Assembly: GCF_018327685.1 (NCBI RefSeq)
Contig: NZ_BNEL01000001.1
Coordinates: 3,658,001 to 3,722,000 of the forward strand
Direction: 5' to 3'
DNA length: 64,000 bases
From: Streptomyces sp. TS71-3
GTDB taxonomy: Bacteria; Actinomycetota; Actinomycetes; Streptomycetales; Streptomycetaceae
A program made the translations under genes and the position numbers. Under the pieces are notes generated by a model that was not told the origin of the DNA, did no database searches, and saw only the letters and a program-made list of their open reading frames with translations. This document shows positions 16,989-24,856 of the stretch, piece by piece. Each line of letters begins with the position of its first letter. The stretch's first letter is position 1.

Positions 16989-18524
16989 TCAGTCCCCGGC
17001 GCCGGCTCCCCCTGCGTACGGGCGCGTTCGGAGGTCCGCCGGCACGGTGGGCGGCGCGGGGCGCGGCCCGGCCCGCACGGAGCCCGGGGCGGCGAGGCCG
17101 CCGGGGCGACCGGCGCCCTGCCGCTCCAGGTCGTAGGGGCGGGGGAACGGCGGCGGCCGGGAGGGGACGTACGCGGTCCGCGCCACCGCACCGCGCTCGT
17201 GCGCCGCGGCGTTCATGGCCCGGGCGCCGGTGTCGCCCCAGTGCCCCGTGGCGACCCGCCGGTCGAGGGCGTGGACCGCCGCCAGCGCCTCGTCCCGGGT
17301 GAAGGCGCAGTGTCCGGCCCTGCGCACGTAGGTCTGGCGCAGCAGTGACGAGGAGCCGGACGCACGGGCGCTGTCGGCGTAGGCCCGCTCGTTCTGCACG
17401 GGGACGAGGCCGTCGTGGACGGTGTGCACGTCCAGCTGCGGCTTGGTGAGCCGCCCCGAGTACGAGGAGGTCCGCGCCATGAAGCCGACGGCCGAACCGT
17501 CGGCGTCCAGGCGGGGCGCGTGGCCGAGCGCGGACAGGTCCGCTGCCAGCGACAGGCCCGCCGACCTGTACAGGGCCCTGGCCTCCTCGCGGTGCGGGGA
17601 GCGGGCCAGCATGGCCGAGTAGTCGACGCCGGAGTTCCAGGACATCGAACCGCCGGCGTGCGACTCGGCGTCCCGGCGCCACCGCGTGGTGGAGGGGATC
17701 AGCGTCCCGGAGACGATCGCGTACTGGTTCGCCTCGGTGGTCGCCCAGTCGCCCGGTCCGGGCTGCCGCTGATCCGGCGCGTTGTACCCGGCGACGCCCG
17801 CGAGCGCGGCGGCCAGCGCGATCCGGGCCCGGCCCCACGGGGTGCGCTGCGCGCGGGCGGTCGCCGAACCGAGGGCCGCGGCCGAGGCGTCGGCCTGTGC
17901 CGGGTCCCGGAACCCGGTGAGCCGGATGCCGCTGCCCGGCGCCAGCAGGGTGCGCAACGCGAAGGACAGGTCGAGCTGGTTGTTCCAGCGGGCGACGCCG
18001 CCGGCCACCGTGCCGCACGTGGACAGCGACCCGTCGATCCGGTCGCCGTACTCCTCGGCGAGCTTCGTGGTGATCATCCCGCCGAGCGACTCGCCCCAGG
18101 CGAGGGTCCGCCGGGCCGGGCCGAAGAGGTCCTCGAACGCAGTGAGCGTCGCGATCTGGTCGCCGACCGCGCTGTCCACCACCCAGCCGGGCGAGACGTA
18201 CGAGGAACCGATCAGGGCGTACCCCTCGTCGAGCAGCAGCTCCCGGGTGTCCCCCCAACCCGGCGCGTCCTTCGCCGGGTTGGGCGGCTCCCGGCCGGGC
18301 TCGACGGTCACCATGCCGTGGCCGAACAGCAGCACGGTGCCGTTCCAGCGGGCCGGCACCTCCATGAGGTAGGTGGCGCCGTCCCGGAGCGTGCCGGCCG
18401 CCTTCCACCCGGAGGGTGCCTTTCCGCGGGCGGACCCGCCGCCGCTCACCGCCGCGGTCACCAGAAGCAACGCTCCGAGGATCGTGGCGAGGAGAGCACG
18501 CCGTCTGCGACGTGATCCGGTCAT
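16989..18524 (-). CDS. secreted alpha/beta-hydrolase family protein
   Basis: A 511-residue exported protein with a basic signal peptide (RRRRR then a hydrophobic stretch, residues 5-28). An alpha/beta-hydrolase fold is indicated by the oxyanion segment LLFGHGM, the nucleophile elbow GESLGG, an acid in HTVHDGLVP and a C-terminal histidine in AGHCAFT. The last 60 residues are a disordered Pro/Arg/Gly tail. A GGAGG site precedes the ATG. The natural substrate cannot be told; polyester, lipid or acylated glycan are all possible. It converges with the SGNH hydrolase and is downstream of, but separated from, the asparagine-synthetase-like gene. Confidence 0.85.
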   Translation of the reverse strand: MTGSRRRRRALLATILGALLLVTAAVSGGGSARGKAPSGWKAAGTLRDGATYLMEVPARWNGTVLLFGHGMVTVEPGREPPNPAKDAPGWGDTRELLLDEGYALIGSSYVSPGWVVDSAVGDQIATLTAFEDLFGPARRTLAWGESLGGMITTKLAEEYGDRIDGSLSTCGTVAGGVARWNNQLDLSFALRTLLAPGSGIRLTGFRDPAQADASAAALGSATARAQRTPWGRARIALAAALAGVAGYNAPDQRQPGPGDWATTEANQYAIVSGTLIPSTTRWRRDAESHAGGSMSWNSGVDYSAMLARSPHREEARALYRSAGLSLAADLSALGHAPRLDADGSAVGFMARTSSYSGRLTKPQLDVHTVHDGLVPVQNERAYADSARASGSSSLLRQTYVRRAGHCAFTRDEALAAVHALDRRVATGHWGDTGARAMNAAAHERGAVARTAYVPSRPPPFPRPYDLERQGAGRPGGLAAPGSVRAGPRPAPPTVPADLRTRPYAGGAGAGD

Positions 18525-18731
18525 GGGGGCCTCCGTGTCGGTGGGGGGGCGGACGGAGATGGACGCCCGGCGGGTCGCCCCGGCGGGTGGTCACGCGCTA
18601 CGTATCCGATAGCCAATCAGGTGATGCTTTGAACGGGCGTACGGAGATGGGGCGCTGGGAACAGGACACCCCCGCCGGTGTGCCCGCCCGGCCCGCGGAC
18701 CGGCAAGGGCGGGCAGGGGTGTTCCGGGCGG

Positions 18732-18791
18732 GGCCCTCAGAGAGTGCGGAGGCGGTGCCTCGGCCCTCAGAAGGTGCGGAGGCGGTGCCTC
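18732..18791. repeat. 30-bp tandem duplication with hairpins
   Basis: Two copies of a 30-bp unit, differing at two positions (18732-18761 and 18762-18791), each contain the palindrome GAGGCGGTGCCTC. The second copy includes the stop codon of the asparagine-synthetase-like gene. It may act as a terminator. Confidence 0.9.
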
Positions 18792-21024
18792 ATGGCCGGT
18801 GCTCCGCCCGCCCGGACGGTACGGCCAGGCGCGCGCTGTGCAGTTGCGCGAGGAGACCGGCCACGTCCTGCTTGGCGTGCGGGGCGGCCGGCGGGTGCGT
18901 GGCGGCCAGGTGGCCGGCGGCCTCCTCCGGGTTCGCGCCGTCGAGCAGCGTCCGCACCACCAGCGCCGCGCTGGCGTTGAGCTGCCAGTAACGTCCGGTG
19001 GCGCGGTCCCACAGCACCATCCCGCCCGCCGTGGCCACCGCGCTGACGTGCGGGTACAGGGTGAGCGGGGCCCCGGCCGGCCGGGGGACCCGGCGCCCGG
19101 GACGGCCCGCGCCGGCCGCCGGTCGCCGCGTGCCGGGGCGCGGGATGCCGGAGGGCACGGCTGCGGGGCGAAGGCCGACGGGGACGCGCTCCGCGGGCCG
19201 GGCCGTGCGCTGCTCGGCGGCGAGGGCGCGCAACCAGCTCTCGCAGGCCAGCGTCGCGTCCAGCTCCGCGGCGCCGGGCGGGCCGGCGCCCGGCCGGAGC
19301 AGCGCCTGCCGTACCTCCGCGTCGTCGACGAGGCCGTGCCGGGCCAGCTCCGAACCGTCGAACAGCGCCAGCAACTCGGCCCGGTGCCGGAGCAGTCCGG
19401 CCGCCGCCTCCGCGGACCGCCCGAAGCCCGGCTCGCCCTCTGGCGCCCGGAGCAGCAACCCCTCGGGGACGGCGCCGCGCAGGGCCGCGGCCAGCAGCGG
19501 CTTGAACTCCCGGGGCGGGCAGCGCTCCTCCAGGCGCACCGCCAGCACCGCGCCGAGCACCTCGTCGTCCAGGTACGGCAGGGTGAACCGCATCCGGCCG
19601 GCCATGGTCAGGCGGTCGGCCAGGCGGGCCGCGGCGCCCGTCGCGCGGGCCCTCAGCAGCGCCTCGTGCTGGGCGCGTTGGGCGGCCAGCGGTGCCACCG
19701 GCTCGCGGGCCGCGGCGAGCAGCAGCCCGCGGGCGGCGTCGGCGGCGTCTCCCGTCACCCACCCGGGCAGCCGCGGCGGCGGCGACCATGTGAACGCGGT
19801 TCCCGATCCGCCCGGCCAGGGCGCGGTGAGGGCGGCGGCGTGGTCGCGCATCTCCCGGGCCGGGCTGCGGCAGTCCGCCAGCGCCCGCAGCGTGGCGGCC
19901 CACGGCCCCCGGGATCCGGCGCGCAAGCCGTGCAGGTGCCGCAGGGCGGTGCCCGGACGTGTCCGCACCAGATCGTGCACGTAGGTGCCGCCCGGCCGGA
20001 ACAGTTCCTGGCCGCCGTGCCCGGCCAGGTGCACCCGGGAGCCCTCGGCCGCCATGGCGCGCGCCAGTTCGGCGAGCCGCGCCCGGCCGCGCAGCCAGGC
20101 GAACGGCTCGTCCAGGTCGGCCGAGGGCGCGTCGGGGCCGAGGCCGGCGAACTCCGGCGCCATGGCCGCGAGGGGGGCGGCCCGGTGCCGGGCTGCGGGC
20201 AGGGTAGCGGCGACCAGCGAGGCGTACCGGACGTGTTCGCCGCCCGGGCCCGGCTCCGCCCAGCGGTGGGTGACCAGTTCGGCCGGCCCCCGGGCGGCCA
20301 GGAAGGCGAGGCCCGCGGCCTCCACGCCGTCCGACAGGTCGACGCTGACCGTGCCCGACTCGGCGGTTCGGGCGGCCACCGCCGCGGCCAGCGCCTCCCG
20401 CACCAGCGGTGCGCCCTCCGCCAGCGCGAGCGCCGGATCCGGGGGCGTCCAGCGGCGCCGGGTGCTCGCGGAGCCGTCCGGTTCCAGCGCCAGCCAGTGG
20501 TCCCCGGGCACCGCGCGGACCCCGCGCCAGGGCGTCGACTCGTGGAGCGGGAACGGTGTGGTGCGCAGCGCGAGACGTAACGCCAGCCACGCCGGGTCCC
20601 AGTCGGCACCGGTCAGCCGGGCCAGGACGCGCGCCGAGTCCGCGCCGATCGCCGCCCCGCGGAACCGGCAGTGCACCATCCGCCGCACCGACGCCAGCGA
20701 CCCCTGGGCGCGCACCCGGCCGCCCACCGACGCGACCAGATGGAAGCAGCCCGGCGCCGCGGAGACCACCGCCTGTGCTCCCTCCACCGACCGCACCCCG
20801 GCCAGCCGCCTGCTCAACGACGCGGCGGAGAGGGGGCAGAAGCCGATCACCGCCACCCGCGCCGAACCGGCCGCGGCGACCGTCACCCGGCCGTCCGGCC
20901 AGTGGCCCACCAGCCAGGGCCGCCCCGAGGCGTGCTCGACGATGTCGTCCGCGCGCGGCAGCAGCGCGCGGGCCGCGGGCAGGGCGCGGTCGCTGTCGGG
21001 CAGGACCACGAACCACTCACCCAT
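18790..21024 (-). CDS. asparagine-synthetase-like cyclase fused to a PqqD-like domain
   Basis: A 744-residue cytoplasmic protein. Residues 1 to about 175 resemble the Ntn glutaminase fold but start MGEWFVV, without the catalytic Cys2. Residues about 195-590 match the asparagine-synthetase ATP-dependent domain as found in lasso-peptide macrolactam synthetases, with conserved FTLPYLDDEV. After a 60-residue Pro/Arg/Gly linker, residues about 650-740 form a PqqD-like fold (LWDRATGRYWQLN), which in RiPP pathways binds the leader peptide. The ATP-binding loop, SGGxDS in active enzymes, reads DLSDGVEAAG, and the second loop reads GHGGQELF, so catalysis may be changed or lost. I found no precursor peptide or leader protease nearby. 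Confidence 0.85.
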   Translation of the reverse strand: MGEWFVVLPDSDRALPAARALLPRADDIVEHASGRPWLVGHWPDGRVTVAAAGSARVAVIGFCPLSAASLSRRLAGVRSVEGAQAVVSAAPGCFHLVASVGGRVRAQGSLASVRRMVHCRFRGAAIGADSARVLARLTGADWDPAWLALRLALRTTPFPLHESTPWRGVRAVPGDHWLALEPDGSASTRRRWTPPDPALALAEGAPLVREALAAAVAARTAESGTVSVDLSDGVEAAGLAFLAARGPAELVTHRWAEPGPGGEHVRYASLVAATLPAARHRAAPLAAMAPEFAGLGPDAPSADLDEPFAWLRGRARLAELARAMAAEGSRVHLAGHGGQELFRPGGTYVHDLVRTRPGTALRHLHGLRAGSRGPWAATLRALADCRSPAREMRDHAAALTAPWPGGSGTAFTWSPPPRLPGWVTGDAADAARGLLLAAAREPVAPLAAQRAQHEALLRARATGAAARLADRLTMAGRMRFTLPYLDDEVLGAVLAVRLEERCPPREFKPLLAAALRGAVPEGLLLRAPEGEPGFGRSAEAAAGLLRHRAELLALFDGSELARHGLVDDAEVRQALLRPGAGPPGAAELDATLACESWLRALAAEQRTARPAERVPVGLRPAAVPSGIPRPGTRRPAAGAGRPGRRVPRPAGAPLTLYPHVSAVATAGGMVLWDRATGRYWQLNASAALVVRTLLDGANPEEAAGHLAATHPPAAPHAKQDVAGLLAQLHSARLAVPSGRAEHRP

Positions 21025-21410
21025 GGCGCCCTGGAACCATCAGCCGAGACCCCTCTCGCCGTGCCGCACGTCTGTCGGATGCTCTGCCCCATTACGGTCG
21101 GTACACAAACGACGGAGGACGGTACCGGATTCGAAACCCCACGAAGAGGTGCAGACGAGGACTCGGCGCGAGCATTCCCGACCAAAGTGCCCCAGAACGC
21201 CACCGGCGCACACCCTCACCCGCACTCCCTGTGCGCTCCATCGGCGCCGGGACCGCCACGCAGGGTGAGTGCCGCAGGAGATCGACCGGGCTTCGTGCCG
21301 CGTGGTCCCCCAGGCCCGGGATCGCAGGTCCGGGATCGGCCGGCCTCTGCGCGGCCGGTGCTCGGCCGACCCGGTCGGCGCCCGCCCCCGCGTGGATTGC
21401 CAGGGAAGCA
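21025..21410. other. divergent intergenic region without a recognisable gene
   Basis: This region separates the asparagine-synthetase-like gene (minus) from the CGNR regulator (plus). Several short frames are open on both strands, but none has codon bias, a ribosome site or the features of a lasso precursor (a conserved Tyr/Pro leader, Thr at -2, acidic residue at core position 7-9). It presumably holds promoters for both genes. Confidence 0.6.
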
Positions 21411-21431
21411 GTCACCTGTCAAAGTGGTGAC
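21411..21431 (+). promoter_or_regulatory. inverted repeat GTCACC-N9-GGTGAC ahead of the CGNR gene
   Basis: GTCACC (21411-21416) and GGTGAC (21426-21431) are perfect arms nine bases apart, and the repeat ends exactly at the ATG of the CGNR regulator. The same arms and spacing recur at 22101-22121. An autoregulatory operator is the simplest reading. Confidence 0.65.
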
Positions 21432-21989
21432 ATGGAGCATGCGTTTGTCTGCGGCAACCCCGCGCTCGACTTCCTGGTGACGCTCCGGGCCCGCCGTACG
21501 GCGCGCCTGGAGGTTCTCACATCGCCCGGCAGGCTCGTCGACTGGCACGTGGAGTCAGGGCTCGTCGACTCCGTCACGGCATGCCACGAGTTCGACCTCC
21601 AGCAGGCGGTGGGGGTGCGCGAGGCGATCTACGAGCTGGTGGGCGCCCGGCGGGCCGGTCAGGAGTACGGTGCGCAGGCGCTCGCCCTGGTGAACGGCGC
21701 GGCCCGGGTGCCCGCCGCGACACCGCAGCTCACCCCCTCCGGACGGTGGACGCAGGCGACCGCCGTGGAGGCCCTCTCCCTGGTGGCGCGGCACGCCGTC
21801 GAACTCCTCGGCGGGCCCGACGTCCCGCTGCTCAAGGAGTGCGGCAACCCCGAGTGCACCCGGATCTACATCGACCGCTCGCGCGGCATGCGCCGGCAGT
21901 GGTGCGGCATGGAGTCCTGCGGCAACAAGATCAAGGCGGCGGCGTACCGGGCGCGCAAGAAGCAGACCGGAGCGGCGGCGCTCGCCTGA
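21432..21989 (+). CDS. CGNR zinc-finger / ABATE-domain transcriptional regulator
   Basis: A 185-residue protein of the CGNR family. The N-terminal ABATE-type stress-sensing domain (residues 5-135, CGNPALDFLVTL at the start) is followed by the C-terminal treble-clef CGNR finger with cysteines in ECGNPECTRIYIDRS and QWCGMESCGN and a basic tail RARKKQ. These proteins are putative DNA-binding regulators. There is no ribosome site before ATG 21432, and an inverted repeat abuts it, so the message may be leaderless and autoregulated. The neighbour downstream is a quinone reductase, also preceded by the same repeat. Confidence 0.92.
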   Translation: MEHAFVCGNPALDFLVTLRARRTARLEVLTSPGRLVDWHVESGLVDSVTACHEFDLQQAVGVREAIYELVGARRAGQEYGAQALALVNGAARVPAATPQLTPSGRWTQATAVEALSLVARHAVELLGGPDVPLLKECGNPECTRIYIDRSRGMRRQWCGMESCGNKIKAAAYRARKKQTGAAALA

Positions 21990-22100
21990 CCCGGGGCCTG
22001 CCGGAAGCCTGCCGGAGAGGTCGGCGCGAGCGCGGGCGGGCCGGTGCGCCGGTCCTCCCCGGCACCCCGCCCCGCCTGTGCGCCGGCCCTTCCTGGCGGC

Positions 22101-22121
22101 GTCACCTGACGAGCGGGTGAC
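22101..22121 (+). promoter_or_regulatory. second GTCACC-N9-GGTGAC inverted repeat
   Basis: GTCACC (22101-22106) and GGTGAC (22116-22121) with a nine-base spacer match the site next to the CGNR start. It lies in the otherwise gene-free 21990-22295 stretch, about 175 bases before the NQO-like gene, where I see no other clear signal apart from TTGCAC at 22233, a possible -35. Confidence 0.55.
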
Positions 22122-22295
22122 CTCTCGCGGGGCAGGCTTGCGCGCCTTCACGCGGCTTCGTGCGCCCTCCCGCCGCCCCACGCGCCCTCGTGCGGCTCCC
22201 CGGCTCGGCTCCGGTCGGCCCTCTGGCCAGATCCTTGCACATGTTGTCTTCGCGCCAGCGGCGCCCGGCAGGGGCCCGAGGGCACAGTGAGGCCC

Positions 22296-23096
22296 ATGAA
22301 CGTGCTCTGGATCCTGGCCCACCCCGACGCCCGGTCGCTGAACGGCTCCCTGCACCGCGCGGGGGTGGACGCGCTGACGGAAGCCGGTCACCACGTCGAG
22401 GTGTCCGACCTGTACGCCATGAAGTGGAATCCCGTGGTCGACCGGCAGGACTACGACCCGGACCACGGAGTGGAAGACTCCGCATGCGACATGGCCGGCG
22501 GCGAGCGGTTGCGCGTCGACCGGGCCTCGCAACGGGCCCTGGAGGAAGGCACCCTCAGCCCCGACATCCTCGCCGAGCAGGCCAGGCTCGACCGCGCCGA
22601 TCTGGTCGTGGTGCAGTTCCCCCTGTGGTGGGGCGGGGTGCCCGCCATCCTCAAGGGCTGGATCGACCGCGTCTTCGTGCGCGGTTACGCCTACGGCATC
22701 CCCGATCCCGACCGGCCCGGACGCAGCCTGCGGTACGGGGCCGGGGGACTGGCGGGCAAGCGCGCGCTCGCCGTGGTGACGGTCGGCGCCGCCTCCGACG
22801 GCTACGGGCCGCGCGGCATCGACGGCTCCTTCGACGAGGTGCTGTTCCCGCTGCTGCACGGCACGCTCTTCTACACGGGCATGTCCGTCCTGCCGCCCGT
22901 CGTGGTCTACGGCGCCAACCACCTGTCAGACGAGCGCTACCGCGCCGCCGCCGCGGACCTCCGCACGCGCCTCGCCGAGGCGGAGACCGCGCAGCCCACG
23001 TACCGCACGCAGAACAGCGGCGACTACGACGACGCCATGGTGCTGCGGCCCCACGTGGCGGACGGCGGCAGCGGGCTGGGCGCGCACCGCGCATAA
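22296..23096 (+). CDS. NAD(P)H dehydrogenase (quinone), flavodoxin-like fold
   Basis: A 266-residue cytosolic flavoenzyme of the NQO1/MdaB/KefF type, which reduces quinones by two electrons. The N-terminal strand and phosphate-binding loop are VLWILAHPDARSLNGSL, and the flavin-contact region is VVVQFPLWWGGVPAILKGWIDR-like (residues about 105-125), both characteristic. ATG 22296 is used, with a nearby GTG nine bases earlier as an alternative. It lies downstream of the CGNR regulator on the same strand with a shared inverted repeat, which suggests a stress-responsive pair. Confidence 0.92.
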   Translation: MNVLWILAHPDARSLNGSLHRAGVDALTEAGHHVEVSDLYAMKWNPVVDRQDYDPDHGVEDSACDMAGGERLRVDRASQRALEEGTLSPDILAEQARLDRADLVVVQFPLWWGGVPAILKGWIDRVFVRGYAYGIPDPDRPGRSLRYGAGGLAGKRALAVVTVGAASDGYGPRGIDGSFDEVLFPLLHGTLFYTGMSVLPPVVVYGANHLSDERYRAAAADLRTRLAEAETAQPTYRTQNSGDYDDAMVLRPHVADGGSGLGAHRA

Positions 23097-23490
23097 CGGC
23101 GCGGTGCGCGCCGCCGAGGCCGGTCCGGGCTCATTGCCAGCGTTCCGCCGATCGCTTAGCTTCGTGTACGTGCATACCGGGATGCGACTGACCGCTCGCC
23201 TTCATGTCGACCTGAGCAGGTCGGCCAGCGCGCTGTGTCGTTGCTGTCGCCCGGCGCACCGGCCCGGCGCCTGATCGTCTTCGCCGCCTGATCCGGGCCG
23301 CATCGCCTGATCCCGGCCGCATCACCTGATGCCGGCCGCGTCGCCCGGTCCCGGCACCATCACCTGAAGCCGGCCCGTCTCCTGACGCACGCTCACTCCG
23401 CCGATGCGCCGGATCCAGGAGCCCTGCGGACCGACCCCCACGTGCGCCTGCGGGCCTGCGCACCGAGCGGTTGCCAGGTCCCGTACCGCC

Positions 23491-23566
23491 GTCTGCCGTC
23501 TGCCGTCTGCCGTCTGCCGTCTGCCGTCTGCCGTCTGCCGTCTGCCGTCTGCCGTCTGCCGTCTGC
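23491..23566. repeat. heptanucleotide tandem repeat (GTCTGCC)10
   Basis: Ten exact copies of GTCTGCC occupy 23491-23560, with six more matching bases. The array ends 49 bases before the start codon of the SsuD-like gene, in a 519-base region (23097-23615) that otherwise shows only a run of GCCTGATC-type imperfect repeats at about 23268-23370. Seven bases is not a multiple of three or of the helical turn, so changes in copy number would alter leader length or promoter phasing. Confidence 0.97.
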
Positions 23567-23615
23567 GCGCGACTGCCGCGTACGACGCACTTCCCACGCG
23601 ATTCGGAGCCCTCGT

Positions 23616-24689
23616 ATGAGCCCGGAATTCCTCTGGTACATCCCCAACACCGTCGAGCCCGGCCACCGCGGCGACGACACGAAGGACGGGTGGGGAACCC
23701 TCGACTTCTCCACCGAACTGGCCCGTGCCGCCGAGGACCACGGCTGGGGCGGTGCCCTCATCGGCACCGGCTGGGGCCGCCCGGACACGTTCACCGTGGC
23801 CACCGCCCTCGCGGCGCGCACCACCACGTTCAAGCCCCTGGTGGCGGTGCGCCCCGGATACTGGCGCCCCGCGCACTTCGCCAGCGCCGCGGCCACGCTC
23901 GACCGGCTCAGCGGCGGCCGGCTGCTCATCAACATCGTCAGCGGCCTGGACAACGGCGGCGCGTACGGGGACGGGCAGGGCGACCCGGCCCGCCGCTACG
24001 ACCGCACGAAGGAGTTCCTCCAGCTCGTGCGGCGGCTGTGGACCGAGGAGAACGTGACGTTCCGGGGGGAGTTCTTCGGCGTCGAGGGCTCGACGCTGAG
24101 CCCGCGGCCCTTCGGCGCCGACGACGGGCGCACCCCGCGGCTCTACTTCGGCGGCGCCTCGGAGGCGGCGGAGCGGGTCTCGGCCACGGAGGCCGACGTC
24201 CAGTTGTTCTGGGGAGAGCCGCTTGAGGGCGTGGCCGAGCGGATCGACCGCCTCAGGTCGCTGAGCGCGATCCTCGGACGGACCCACGCCCCGCTGGAGT
24301 TCGGCCTGCGGATCACGACCCTGGTCCGCGACACGACCGAGCAGGCCTGGCACGACGCCGAGGCGAAGGTCGCGAGGATGGCCGACCGGAGCGGTTCCCT
24401 GCTGTCCGGCCCGCGGCGCCGGGCGGTCGGCCAGCGGCGGCTGCACGATCTCGCGGAGCGCGGCGAGGTGCTCGACTCCTGCCTCTACACCGCTCCCGGA
24501 CGCTTCGGAGGCGGCGGCGCGGGCACCACCTGGCTGGTCGGCTCCCCGGACGACGTCGCCACGGCCCTGCGGAGGTACGGCGAGCTGGGCATCACCCACT
24601 TCGTGCTCTCCGACACCCCCTACAAGCCGGAGGTCGTCCGCATCGGCGACCAGCTGCTCGGACGGCTCCGCGAACGGGTGCCGAACTGA
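23616..24689 (+). CDS. LLM-class alkanesulfonate monooxygenase (SsuD-like)
   Basis: A 357-residue FMN-dependent monooxygenase of the bacterial luciferase group. The start MSPEFLWYIPNT, the barrel core LLINIVSGLDNGGAYGDGQ and the Arg at about residue 300 of the C-terminal loop follow SsuD, which releases sulfite from alkanesulfonates with reduced FMN and oxygen. ATG 23616 has a GGAG site eight bases upstream. No sulfonate transporter or FMN reductase is adjacent, so it stands alone, about 50 bases behind a heptanucleotide array. Another flavin-dependent substrate is possible. Confidence 0.9.
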   Translation: MSPEFLWYIPNTVEPGHRGDDTKDGWGTLDFSTELARAAEDHGWGGALIGTGWGRPDTFTVATALAARTTTFKPLVAVRPGYWRPAHFASAAATLDRLSGGRLLINIVSGLDNGGAYGDGQGDPARRYDRTKEFLQLVRRLWTEENVTFRGEFFGVEGSTLSPRPFGADDGRTPRLYFGGASEAAERVSATEADVQLFWGEPLEGVAERIDRLRSLSAILGRTHAPLEFGLRITTLVRDTTEQAWHDAEAKVARMADRSGSLLSGPRRRAVGQRRLHDLAERGEVLDSCLYTAPGRFGGGGAGTTWLVGSPDDVATALRRYGELGITHFVLSDTPYKPEVVRIGDQLLGRLRERVPN

Positions 24690-24856
24690 GGGTCCGGGAC
24701 CGAGGACTTCGGCGCGGCGGAACCTACAATGGGGTGGGTTCCGGTGCCGCCGGACGGGAGCCCGGAGCCGGCCCCGGTCCGGCACATGTTCGGACGCACA
24801 GGGGGAGCGCCGGCCACGGCGAGGGGCGGCACGCCAATGCACTCCGGAGGACAGGC

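Noticed and set aside
21025-21431. Possible lasso precursor peptides upstream of the asparagine-synthetase-like gene
   Set aside because: All short frames on both strands were read; none has a leader motif, a Thr at -2 or a core starting with Gly/Ala/Ser/Cys and an acidic residue at 7-9.
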